Below, in pieces: positions 1 to 9,892 of a stretch of 64,000 nucleotides of DNA. The position numbers and the translations under genes were made by a program. The stretch comes from Spinacia oleracea (Eukaryota > Streptophyta > Magnoliopsida > Caryophyllales > Amaranthaceae). Below the pieces are notes generated by a model, which saw only the letters and a list, made by a program, of their open reading frames with translations, had not been told where the DNA came from and ran no database searches. Every line of letters begins with the position of its first letter. Position 1 is the stretch's first letter. Where the stretch lies: positions 20,389,449 through 20,453,448 of the forward strand of contig NC_079491.1 of NCBI RefSeq assembly GCF_020520425.1. The letters run 5' to 3'.

Positions 1-263
1 TCGCTGAAGATCCATCCATTAACATGTTCTACTTGTGATAATTTTTTCTTCTCTTGCTTGCTTGTTGGTCTCTCACATCATGTATGTGTTTGTTAACTTG
101 TTTGTACTGCGAGAAGGAAAATCTGCCTATCTAGGTGTTTGCTTGAGACGATCTTTTCTTGAATGGAAACCTTTACTTGTGTTCTTGTGGATCAGTATGC
201 GTATTGGTATGAAGAATTTCATGTATTATGTTACCCTGATATGTTTCTTTGTACTTTCCACAG

Positions 264-1015
264 GATAATAAACAGAAGATCGTTGATTTTCTTTCTTCCC
301 ATCCAAGAGTTACGAAGGTTAACTATGCTGGGCTTCCTGATCATCTTGGATGGTCTTTGCATTATTCCCAGGTGTTTTAAACGTGCTACAATGCATGGTA
401 CAGCCTGATATGATACTCTATATGCTAGCGTTTTATATTTCTGCCTCAAGATAAAAAGATTTGCATACTTGTTGCAGGCAAAAGGTGCAGGATCTGTGCT
501 TAGTTTTCTAACCGGTTCTACGGCTCTTTCAAAACACATTGTGGAGAAAACCAAGTATTTCAGCATTACTGTCAGTTTTGGTAATTTTACTCACTCATAT
601 TTAGCTAGAAACTAAATTATCTGTGAGGGATTTAACATTTCTTGAATCCCGCTGCATAATTTGGCATCTTTGGTTTTTTGGGTGTCCATAAATGAGCACT
701 TATATAAACCTGTAACTTGATATAAGTCATTTTAGCTAACTAATGTTAGTTTCTTAACTTGGAATGTTAGTTTCTGCATAAGGAAGTGTGAAATCACTTA
801 TAAGCTTGCCTTGCTTCATGTCGCATGCTTCCATACCAGCTGCAGTTCGTGAAGCTAGAGGTTTGACCGAAGATCTTGTCCGCATTTCAGTCGGCATCGA
901 GGATGCGAATGATCTAATTGCTGATCTGGATCATGCCCTGAAAACAGGACATGTTTGGAAAATTTATGTTATTTTAACTGTGAATATTCCAATTAAAGTA
1001 CAATATTCCAATTGA
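264..1015 (+). CDS. CBL: Cystathionine beta-lyase, 3' exons (partial gene)
   Basis: This is the C-terminal part of the plastid PLP enzyme that cleaves cystathionine to homocysteine in methionine synthesis. Exons read 264-371, 478-580 and 783-1015, with phases that join correctly (TTTG + GA makes the glycine before SVKSL). Recognisable blocks are [49 protein letters not shown] and [15 protein letters not shown], all typical of the C-terminal half of the Cys/Met PLP family. The catalytic lysine and N-terminal exons lie left of the window, and 1-263 looks intronic. Oddity: after HALKTG, where plant homologues as I recall them soon stop, the frame runs about 21 more residues to TGA at 1013-1015. 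The last codons may have been altered by mutation or insertion. Family assignment is firm; the exact C-terminus is uncertain. Confidence 0.88.
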
Positions 1016-1100
1016 TGACTAATAAATAATTGTACACGAGATTAATATTACTGAAATATTGATCAGTTTGAAAATTGTCCGTCCTATTTTCAGGTGAAAT

Positions 1101-1653
1101 TAATCAGTAGCACCAAGGTAAACAAAGGAAAATAAAAATAATTCTTATAGTGATTGTCATTATTGGAATAGCTACAGGCCTACAGCTGATGTACTCATGT
1201 ACTGTATATGGAGGTGGAAGTGTCGAAAAAATGGTATTCCTCCCTTTTAACTCATTTGTACTGCACTATTTTGAAACTTGATTTCTGGCTATATTCTCTG
1301 AAAGGACATTGTTGTTGTAGTAATGATGAGATTTTAAAGCAAGGATATGCTATTGCAAAACTCAAAACCTAAAGATGGAACTAGTAAAGTGGAAGTTGTA
1401 GATTTACCAGTGTTCGGATTGGAAAAGTTGGCAATCGCGACAGACAATTTTCAGGAAATTAACAAGCTTGAGCAAGGTGGTTTTGGCACATTATACAAGG
1501 TAACTGCAAAAAAGTGAAGGGACACTTTTTTTAGTTTTTACTTAAATGATGTTCATTTTGTGTGCGGGTGATTAGCAGGAACTGACAATCTGAAGATAAT
1601 ATGTTTGATTGCAGGGAAAATTAGAAGATGGACTGCATGGACAGAGAAAATAG
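1101..1653 (+). pseudogene. Receptor-like kinase fragment (S-domain/G-type lectin class)
   Basis: This is a remnant of a receptor kinase: a stretch that reads like a transmembrane helix (IVIVIIGIATG, near 1145-1180, interrupted by stops), then a juxtamembrane segment at 1347-1499 containing FGLEKLAIATDNF and the glycine-rich loop (EQGGFGTLYK). A normal intron follows (GT at 1500, AG at 1613-1614), then an exon beginning GKLEDG. That exon loses the frame and stops at 1651-1653, just before the position of the catalytic-lysine motif. The rest of the kinase is absent. The juxtamembrane wording resembles S-domain receptor kinases. The copy sits directly behind the CBL gene and is presumably not functional. 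Confidence 0.7.
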
Positions 1654-2504
1654 GTAAATCTTCCTCGTCCCTTGCATTATTATAACTAGTCCACTGTGAC
1701 CCCAATCGGCTAAGGTTTACCTGTAAATTAACGTAGGCTAGGGTAGAGAAACATCAGAAACATCAAAGTTGATCAAAGAATAAGTAAAAAAACAAATATC
1801 ATCCCTCTCCTTGACTAAGACAAGATTATTTGTAGTTTCAGTCATATTTTCCTCGCATTTCATCACTTACACATTGTGGACTCCAGAACGACAACAGTAC
1901 ACTTTAAATATGATGAACTGTTTGCATCATATCATCTTGCTCTAGGTTTGCGTATCAAGGAAAACGTATTGGAGTATGCTGCATTGCTGAATGCTGAAAA
2001 TTGTTCAAACTTGAGCATTAGGCCCGTATAACTAAAAAATACAATTTGTTCAAAGATGTGGTTGCGTTCCATGAATAGCATATTGTTCTGCTCTCACATT
2101 ATTATATATAATCAATCGAATATCTGAAATGTCTGCTCCTTGCATCGTATACAGGTTACCAAAACTGAGACCAGCTCAACATATAGCTTCCTAAGGCAAG
2201 AAGGATGTTACTATTCAAACTTCACAGGCTGGATCAGAAATGCAAAATTAGGTTGAAGCCGCTACACATCAGTTTTAGATATTTGGTGCAAATTTTCATA
2301 TTTTTTGTTCAAGAACAAGGAATATTTAGATTTAACTCTTAGTATAGAACAAGTTATTTGATCTTATTAGTTTGGTTGTTTTGACTCATTGAAATTGTTT
2401 ATTAATTATAATACATATTTTGTGATTGATTACGTTTAATCTAAATTTAGTGTATTATTCTGTATACTTTTTATGATTTTGAATAAATTGCAGGTTATAA
2501 ATAT
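1654..2504. other. Intergenic, nothing recognised
   Basis: AT-rich DNA with no convincing reading frame, transposon end or RNA gene. A less AT-rich stretch at 2155-2265 might be an old untranslated region of the neighbouring dead kinase, but nothing fixes that. Confidence 0.4.
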
Positions 2505-2921
2505 TTTTCATATTAACGACAAAATATATTTATTTTATATAGTCACATTAACGTCAAGATATTTTGTCGTTGTTGGACTATAACTAAAATCATTGTGCCA
2601 ATATGATTCTCTTTTTACGTCAACTTTGTTGGTCGTTATTTGTCGTTTCTTCGACATCATTGAATACATAATAACGACGAACGATCATTTTGTCGTTATA
2701 AAATAACGACAAACAATAATTTTGTCGTTAATAAGTAACGACAAACAATAATTTCGTCGTGTAAAATTCACGACGAACGTTGACGTTAATGCTATTAACG
2801 TCGGAAGCTATTACGACAAAACTAACGACGAACAAAGTTCGTCGTTAAAGGTTTTAACGACAACATTTTGGACTTATAACGACGAAAAAGTTCGTCGTTA
2901 TAAACCCTTTTTCTAGTAGTG
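2505..2921. mobile_element. CACTA (En/Spm)-type transposon, right end only
   Basis: The right border reads CCCTTTTTCTAGTAGTG, the reverse complement of a CACTACTAGAAAAAGGG terminus, and ends at 2921. Inside it, 2640-2920 holds many direct and inverted copies of AACGACGAA and TTTGTCGTTA spaced 10-40 bp apart, the usual subterminal repeat layout of plant CACTA elements. No matching left CACTA end is visible in 1-2500, so this is a truncated copy. The element stops exactly where the copia homology begins. Confidence 0.7.
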
Positions 2922-4259
2922 GTGGATTACGATGAAACCTTTTCACCAGTTGCAATGCTAAAGTCTATTCGGATAATGTTAGCAATCGCTGCATATTACG
3001 ATTACGAAATATGGCAGATGGATGTCAAAACCGCTTTCTTAAACGGAGTTTTAACAGAAACTGTGTGTATGACACAACCTGAGGGTTTTGAGGATACAAA
3101 GAATGCTAAAAAGGTATGCAAGCTGAAGAAATCAATCTACGGATTGAAGCAAGCATCCAGGAGCTGGAATATACGTTTTGATGAAGCAGTCAGTGACTTT
3201 GGTTTCATCAAGAACGCAGACGAATCATGTGTATACAAGAGGTCAGTGGGAGCAAAATTTCTTTTCTAGTATTATATGTCGACGACATATTACTTATCGG
3301 AAATGACATTCCTATGTTGAACTCTGTCAAGATTTGGCTTAGGAAATGTTTTTCGATGAAGGATCTAGGAGAAGCACAGTATTGGGCATCAAGATTTACA
3401 GAGATAGATCTAAAAGAATGATTGGACTTAGTCAAAGAACTTATATCAATAAGGTGCTTGAAAGGTTCAAGATGGCAGACTCCAAGCGAGGCTACCTACC
3501 CATGTCTCATGGAATGACTCTAAGCAAGACTCAGTGCCCAAAAACACTTGATGACCGTAGACGAATGAGTGGGATTCCATATGCATCATTGATTGGTTCA
3601 ATAATGTATGCTATGATATGTACACGCCCGGATGTTGCGTACGCACTCAGTGCTACGAGCAGATACCAGTCAGACCCAGGAGAGGCACATTGGACTGCTG
3701 CCAAGAATATTCTGAAGTACCTGAAAAGGCACAAAGATGACTTCCTGGTCTATGGTGGAGATGATGAATTAATTGTTAAAGGCTATACGGACGCAAGTTT
3801 CAAACCGACAAAGATGATTTCAGATCACAGTTTGGGTTTGTCTTCTGCCTCAACGGAGGTGCAGTAAGCTGGAAAAGTGCTAAGCAAAGCACCATTGCGG
3901 ATTCTACAACTGAAGCGGAGTACATTGCTGCACATGAAACAGCAAAGGAAGCTATATGGATAAGGAAGTTCATAGGTGAACTTGGTGTAGTCCCCTCCAT
4001 TAAAGGAATAATAGCCCTATATTGTGATAATAACGGAGCTATTGCACAGGCAAAGGAGCCTAGACACCACCAAAGAGTCAAGCATGTACTTCGTAGATTT
4101 CACCTTCTACGAGAGTTCGTTGAAAGAAAAGAAGTCGAGATAAGCAAGATTGGAACTGATGACAACATCTCAGATCCATTTCCTAAACCTCTGCCGCAGG
4201 CGAAGCACAACTCGCACACTGCAGCTATGGGAATCAAGCATATTGGAGAATGGCTTTGA
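2922..4259 (+). pseudogene. Ty1/copia polyprotein remnant: reverse transcriptase to RNase H
   Basis: This is a dead retrotransposon coding region read in several frames. It opens with VDYDETFSPVAMLKSIR and continues through DVKTAFLNG, KLKKSIYGLKQASRSW and the catalytic block LVLYVDDILLIGND. It then runs through YASLIGSIMYAMICTRPD to the RNase H part (DASF, STTEAEYIAA, YCDNNGAIAQ), ending at TGA 4257-4259. Frame changes occur near 3240-3260, 3380-3400 and 3830-3850. Gag, protease and integrase are missing upstream, where a CACTA end abuts. Domain order is normal for copia. Confidence 0.92.
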
Positions 4260-5122
4260 TGTCCTTGTTTAATGTTTTAAAGTTTTAGAGTTTAATACTT
4301 TGTAAAACATTATTGGTTAATCATTCACAATAAATGAATATAATTCATTTTCCATTTAATTTGTGGTTTATTAAATGATGAGTCCCTTCAATTTGACGAA
4401 ATATTCAAGATAGACTGTCAGGACCAGTCCTGTGACTAAGAAATGTCTATCAAGTGAACTTGAATGTCAAAAGTTTAAAATGGTCCCTGGTCGGAGCTTT
4501 CTATAAAGATGGACGCATAGAAAACGTTAGACGACTAGAATGCAAGATGACTAGTAGTTCTGTTTCTTGAACTATGTGGACATGGCAATGTCATAATCAT
4601 TTGCATAGATACTTACTTTGGGAAGACTAGTATCGGACAGACCTATGAAACTTCATTGTAAGAGATGAAAATCTGTCATAAGTAAATTTCATTAAAATTA
4701 TTAGACACTAAATCCTCAATACCTGAGTGATTTGAGATTACTTGTTTGAGAACTGCTTACTTTGACGTTGACCAACCGTCGCACCGTAAAAGGAGGCTAT
4801 AAAGGCAACGGTCAGGTAATCACCTATCAAACGAAGTCTAATCTCAAGATCGCAAGATTGGGATTGTCCTCCCATAAATCGGGATGAGATGCTTAAAAGT
4901 TGTACAAGGCCACTCGGAGAGCTAGAAACTGTAAAATGCATGAATGTGCTCAGATGAATCATAGGCTATGATTATCTGTTTATTTGATCAGTTGAACTCT
5001 GAAACCGAGAAACACCTCTGGACGTAATAAAGATGACAACTCTTACCTTATGTTCAAGAGCAAGCATCGAGCGACAAAGGAATTAGGAAATGCACACTTG
5101 TCCCTAAGGACAAGTTGGAGAC
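4260..5122 (+). other. Copia 3' non-coding internal region and polypurine tract
   Basis: This is the untranslated stretch between the RNase H stop and the 3' LTR. No reading frame is supported. It ends with CAAGTTGGAGAC just before the LTR, a slightly decayed form of the usual copia polypurine tract (AAGTGGGAGA). Confidence 0.6.
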
Positions 5123-6394
5123 TGAAGGAAATAATGCCCTTGGTCCAAGTATGCATATAATGATAAGTCTAATAAATGCGGTTCAGTATTAATTAACAAG
5201 TTAATAATTCAGTGAGATCAAGTGAGCTGAATGCCTAGCTAGAGGCCGCTTCAGTTCAAGTGGAATTAATGATATTAATCCACAGCTTACTCTTGACTGA
5301 ACCCGTAGGGTCACACAAATAGTACGTAAACTGATCAAGTATTTAATGGCATTAAATACTCCATCTATGGATATTCGGAATCGACGGATCTTGGTTTCAG
5401 TGGGAGCTGAGATCGTCAAAGACAAGCAAGTGAATACTCCGGAAACGATGATATTGCCGGAAACGGAAATATGGATCGTATCGGAAATATAAATATTATC
5501 CAAGTCGTATAAATATTATCGGAAATATAAATATTATCTACGTAGATGTTGCCGGAAACGGAAATATGGATCGTATCGGAAATATAAATATTATCCAAGT
5601 CATATAAATATTATCGGAAATATAAATATTATCTACGTAGATGTTGCCGGAAACGGAAACATGGTACGTATCGGAAAATATTATTGAAAATGGAAATATT
5701 GCCGGAATCGGAAATATTGTCGGAAACGGAAATATTGTCAGAATCGGAAATATTATCGAAATCGGAAAATAATTTCGGAAACGGAAATATTAAATATTTT
5801 TTCAAAACGGAAATTAATTCCGGAATCGGAATTATTAAATATTGTTCGTATCGGAAATGAATTCCGGAATCGAGAATTTAATCGGAAGCGTATCGTACGA
5901 ATTAGCATCGGACGAGGCCTGCCAGACGAAGGCCCAGCACGAAGTCGGGCCATCGCCCAGCAAGCCAAAGCGCAAACACACGCCAAAGCCAAGACCAGGC
6001 CCAGCGCGAAGGCCAGGCCCAGCCAAGGCCTTGGGCGCGCGCGCATGCGGAGCAAGGGGCTGCGACGAGTGGGCCGTGCGCTGTGCGTGGGCCGTAAGGC
6101 CTGCGTGCGGTGCATTGCTACTCGTGTGTGTTACTCGGAATCCTAAGGTTACCGGGATTCGTAATATGATTAAATCTAATCCTAATAGATAAAGTTTGTT
6201 TAATTATAGTCCTAGTAGGATTATAATTAAATAGATTTGTATTCTAATAGGATTACAATTCCTTTCCATAAACTCTATAAATAGGTGCCTAGGGTCACCT
6301 ATTTACATCGAGAATTGAAGTATTCAAAGGTAAGATTTTGGCATTAAGGTTTTCCGCATGATTTATGTTTTGTCATAGGTATCATAACCTAACA
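5123..6394 (+). repeat. Copia 3' LTR
   Basis: It begins TGAAGGAAATAATGCCC directly after the polypurine tract and ends near ATAACCTAACA at 6394. The start is a decayed TGTTGGAAAT, and the end CCTAACA mirrors TGTTAGG. It holds a long run of CGGAAA/ATATT words, a GC-rich segment (5880-6120) and a TATAAATA box near 6276-6283 likely to start the element's transcript. The 5' LTR is not in the window. The right border is less certain than the left; an alternative end is near 6358. Confidence 0.75.
5454..5643. repeat. Two 95-bp tandem units inside the copia LTR
   Basis: Units 5454-5548 and 5549-5643 are nearly identical; the difference I noticed is AAGTCGTAT versus AAGTCATAT. A third unit starts at 5644 (TTGCCGGAAACGG) but soon diverges. 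Confidence 0.85.
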
Positions 6395-7404
6395 ATCCAT
6401 ACTCATAATAATCCCAACATGCTTGTTCAACCAATAATTCACATGATCGTTCACCAAAACAAATTTGAATCCACATAACATAATTCACATCAACAACAAT
6501 CATGTAATGTCCTTGACAAATGGTGGTCGCCCTAGGCTTGTACGTACCTTGAATACCTAAGCGTAGGGGCCACTTTGCGAAACGAGCACTCACTTAGAAA
6601 TCACCTCCTATCATCAAAATAATGAAACTTAAATTATTTCCATGTTCATTAAATTTCCAGCAACTTTATAAAATATAAAACCTTGTTAAAAATTAGAATT
6701 CGGTCGTTCTTTAATAAAATAATCGTCTCAATTTGCAAAACTAATCCCTAGTATGAAAACATACTTTTTCCACCCTTAAAATCAATAAAAATTAACACTT
6801 TAGACCTTTTTATAAATCTGAAAAATATAATTGATTATCATAATTAAATTCATCACCTAATTATGCTAATCAATTGACCCATTAGGTCTAGGTTAAAACC
6901 CTAACTTGAAATTCCCAATAAACCAATTTAACATCATAAAAATCAATTCTTTATTAAATAAACGAATCGGAAAATTCATGCTTTAATAATTAAAACAAGC
7001 CTCATGAATCATAACATATAAATCCTCAAAGTACGGTGTTCATAACCGATTCCCAACATTTTAATTATTCAAAACAATAATAATAATATAATTTAAAATA
7101 CGGAATTGAAATAGAATAGGTAAGGAAGAATAGGATTATACCAATCCGGCCTACAGCACGGAATTGAAGAACCACGAATTATTGTGATTGGGCGAAAAAG
7201 ATTGAACAACGAACGAACAAAACACACACACACACTCGATGTGTGTGCGCGCGGCGGGCGTACGAAGGCACAGCAGCGCTGGGCGCGCGGGACGAGGGGC
7301 AGGCACAGCGCGCTGGGCGCGAGAGAGTGATTAGAGGGCGAGAGGGAGTGCTGGGCGCTGGCGCGCGAGAGAGAGTGAGGGAGTGATGTGCTGGCGCGCG
7401 ACCC
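6395..7404 (+). repeat. Fragment of a Ty3/gypsy LTR related to the 53-64 kb family
   Basis: 6515-6672 is closely similar to the reverse complement of 53270-53426 (shared GGGGGCCACTTTGCGAA-type and TGTTCATTAAATTTCC words). The following AT-rich stretch and the GC-rich 7230-7400 part are laid out like 55.9-57.0 kb of the complete LTR. There is no coding region; open frames here are accidental. Confidence 0.6.
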
Positions 7405-7986
7405 ATATTCGGTTGGACCCGATCCATTTATAAGGGTCTGGGTCCAAAAAAAGTAGACCCTGTGGATCTGGGGCGGATCTGGGTCTTTGTTCAATGGGGC
7501 GGGTCTGGATCTGGGTCCAAGAATTAAAGATCCAGATCCATTCCAGATCCGACCCACATACCCATATATATATAATTTTTTTAAAAAAAATTATTAAAAT
7601 TTAAATATGATTCAATTTTTACGTGCTAAACTTTATTCAGTTCTTATGATGTTAAACTATTTAAATATTGTTTGACGTGACATATAAATAATAGTATTAG
7701 AAACTTTAAATACTTATTGTCTATAAATTTGAGGGACATATAAATTAATAATATTAGAAACTTTAAATACGTTAAGAAAATGAGGGACAATTTTTTTTGG
7801 AAAACAAATACACTTAGACCCATTTAGGACCCAGATCCGACCCTAGACCCATTAGACCCAGTGGATCTGGGTCTGATTTTTTTGGATCCAACGGATCTGG
7901 GTCGGATCTGAATCCACCTCTTAAAAAGCGAGTCTGGGTCTAGATCCTGTCGGACCCGGTCCAGATCCGACTCATTGCCATCCCTA
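7405..7986. mobile_element. hAT-type element remnant, GATCC-rich family
   Basis: The right end reads TTGCCATCCCTA, as in the intact copy at 39903-40464. Both ends are filled with GGATCTGGGTC / CCAGATCCGACCC words. The expected left end TAGGGATGGCAA is missing, so no target duplication can be shown. The middle contains two copies of an approximately 40-bp ATATTAGAAACTTTAAATAC repeat. Confidence 0.65.
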
Positions 7987-8500
7987 TTCACGAGCCTTTA
8001 TGCGATTGAGTAGTAGGCGTTCATGGTTCCAAACAATATCATATGACCCCATATACATGATACATCCCAAAAATATCTAGGTTTTGAAACTATATCCTGG
8101 AAATCTCAGGAAATGGTCTGATTATGTGTACGTATATAACCTTCAATTTTGACTCCAAACAACTTACGCGAGAAAAAATTTATTCAAATCAGAGTAGATA
8201 GGAAACTAGAAAGACAAATTAGAGCATAAACTAAAAAAATTAGATCAGACCGGACTAAATAATGAAGAGTAGATAATCAAAGTAAATAGGGATAGAGAGA
8301 GTATGTTACACACGTAAAAGGACATGACTAACCGCGACTTTGCATGCATTGACTTTAATTACAAAAAGGGCAATTAATATTAGAATGAGTGAGTTACTAC
8401 GTACTTTACTTACTCTCTTTCTTTCTCAGCGTCACAGTAATTTAAGTCATCATTTTAGCCTTTTAGGATACTACTTGGTTGCTTCTCAACACCAACCATG
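7987..8500. other. Intergenic, nothing recognised
   Basis: AT-rich sequence without a supported gene, element border or RNA. Confidence 0.4.
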
Positions 8501-8508
8501 AACCTTCA

Positions 8509-9659
8509 CAGGCCCGGCCATAAGGAGGTCCGGTCGGATCTCCAGCACAGGGCCCAAAAATTCGGGGGCCCAAAAAATAATAAAGACTGTTGGACTAAAA
8601 CTGAAAAAAAATAAAAAAAAAATCTACTTCTCTTTCCCTTCCCCGTAACTTCCTAAAACAATTTCCAACAATGACGCCTCTTCAAATTCTCTCTCCTTTC
8701 CAATTCCCATGGTGATTTCCAAAAATGGGTCAATTAATTCCCTTAATAATAATCAGCTCTCCACGACTCAACCATTCCTCTTCTCGCTCCATGACTCTCA
8801 CTTTCTCTCTCTGCCGTTCAAGCCTTTCTCTACCAGGTAATTTTCTTATGCTAAAACCTCGAGATTTGATTTTTGTTGTTGTTGTTGTTGTTGTTGTTGT
8901 GCTTGATTGTAATTTTTCGATTTCAATTTTCAGTTAGGGTTTTGAAATCGAGTGGTTCTTTCAAGAAAATCGAGTAGTTCTTTCAATTTTCGGTTATGGT
9001 TTTGAAAATCGAGTGGTTATTTTGATGGATTTGGAACTCTCAGGAGGAATGAACGCGGTGGAATTTGGCCAATTAGGTAGGGTTTATTGAAGATTTTGGG
9101 TTTAATTTATCCATTTGATTGTTGTTGTTACTGGGTAATTTGTAGAGTTTAATTGCAAATTGAAAGCATGCATGGAGTAATTTGTTAATATTTAATAGTT
9201 ATATTATCTTTACTAATATAACTTGTACTCCGTATTATATTTTTGTAAATATTCCGTAGCAATATTTTGTGAATAGTCAAAGCCGTTAGCATATCCTGTT
9301 AGTATATCATGGCTTGATTGGCTTGATTAGCTTGATTGATTCCTTGATTTAATTAAGGAATCAAATCAAAACAATATTACCTTAGCTTGTATATAAGTAT
9401 TTGACTGCAAATGAATAAAGGCACGGAAATATCTTCTAATAATATTGTTCATCTATTATCACCCATTAATTCATAAAAAAAAATACCTATAAGTAGTTCA
9501 ATGAATAAATTTTCATATATTAGATATGTTTCAAGAGGGGAAGTTCGATATTTCTTATTGCAAGTAATCGACAGTTTGTCAATGAATGTAAAGAGGGCCT
9601 CATATGAACTTTAGTTATACGCTCAGCACAGGGCCACCAAATCGCCGGAGCCGGCCCTG
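8509..9659. mobile_element. Non-autonomous hAT transposon with 8-bp target duplication
   Basis: The ends are CAGGCCCGGCC on the left and GGAGCCGGCCCTG on the right (inverted: CAGGGCCGGC). The flanks carry a perfect 8-bp duplication, AACCTTCA, at 8501-8508 and 9660-9667, as expected for hAT. The 1151-bp interior has no transposase frame. It does contain a stretch that looks like a gene's 5' exon and first intron (8640-8935), so it could be a deletion derivative of an autonomous element or carry host sequence. Confidence 0.85.
8875..8900. repeat. (GTT)n microsatellite
   Basis: About 8-9 GTT units inside the hAT element. Confidence 0.9.
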
Positions 9660-9892
9660 AACCTTCATTTATAGATTTATTTAATAGTTGACTGACTTCG
9701 TATCCCACTCTCATTTTCTCTTTTCTATATAAATATAAACCCCTTGTAATTAAACTATTTACGATCGATAAAACTACTAAATTCAATATTTTCAAAATCT
9801 AGCCTCTCATTGTTTCTTCTCTTTCCATATCCTAAACTCCAATCATTTAAACTTCAGTTAAGCTAATTTTTAAGTTTTTATTCCCAGTTTAA

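Noticed and set aside
2640-2920. Regularly spaced AACGACGAA words resembling a repeat array such as CRISPR
   Set aside because: Unequal spacing, both orientations, ends in a CACTA terminus, plant genome; explained as transposon subterminal repeats.
5753-6192. Overlapping open frames on both strands in the copia LTR
   Set aside because: They follow the GC-rich LTR segment and have no domain; LTRs of this type do not code.
7093-7557. 154-codon minus-strand open frame
   Set aside because: Spans the GC-rich LTR fragment and the GATCC-type hAT repeat; its composition follows the repeats and no domain is visible.
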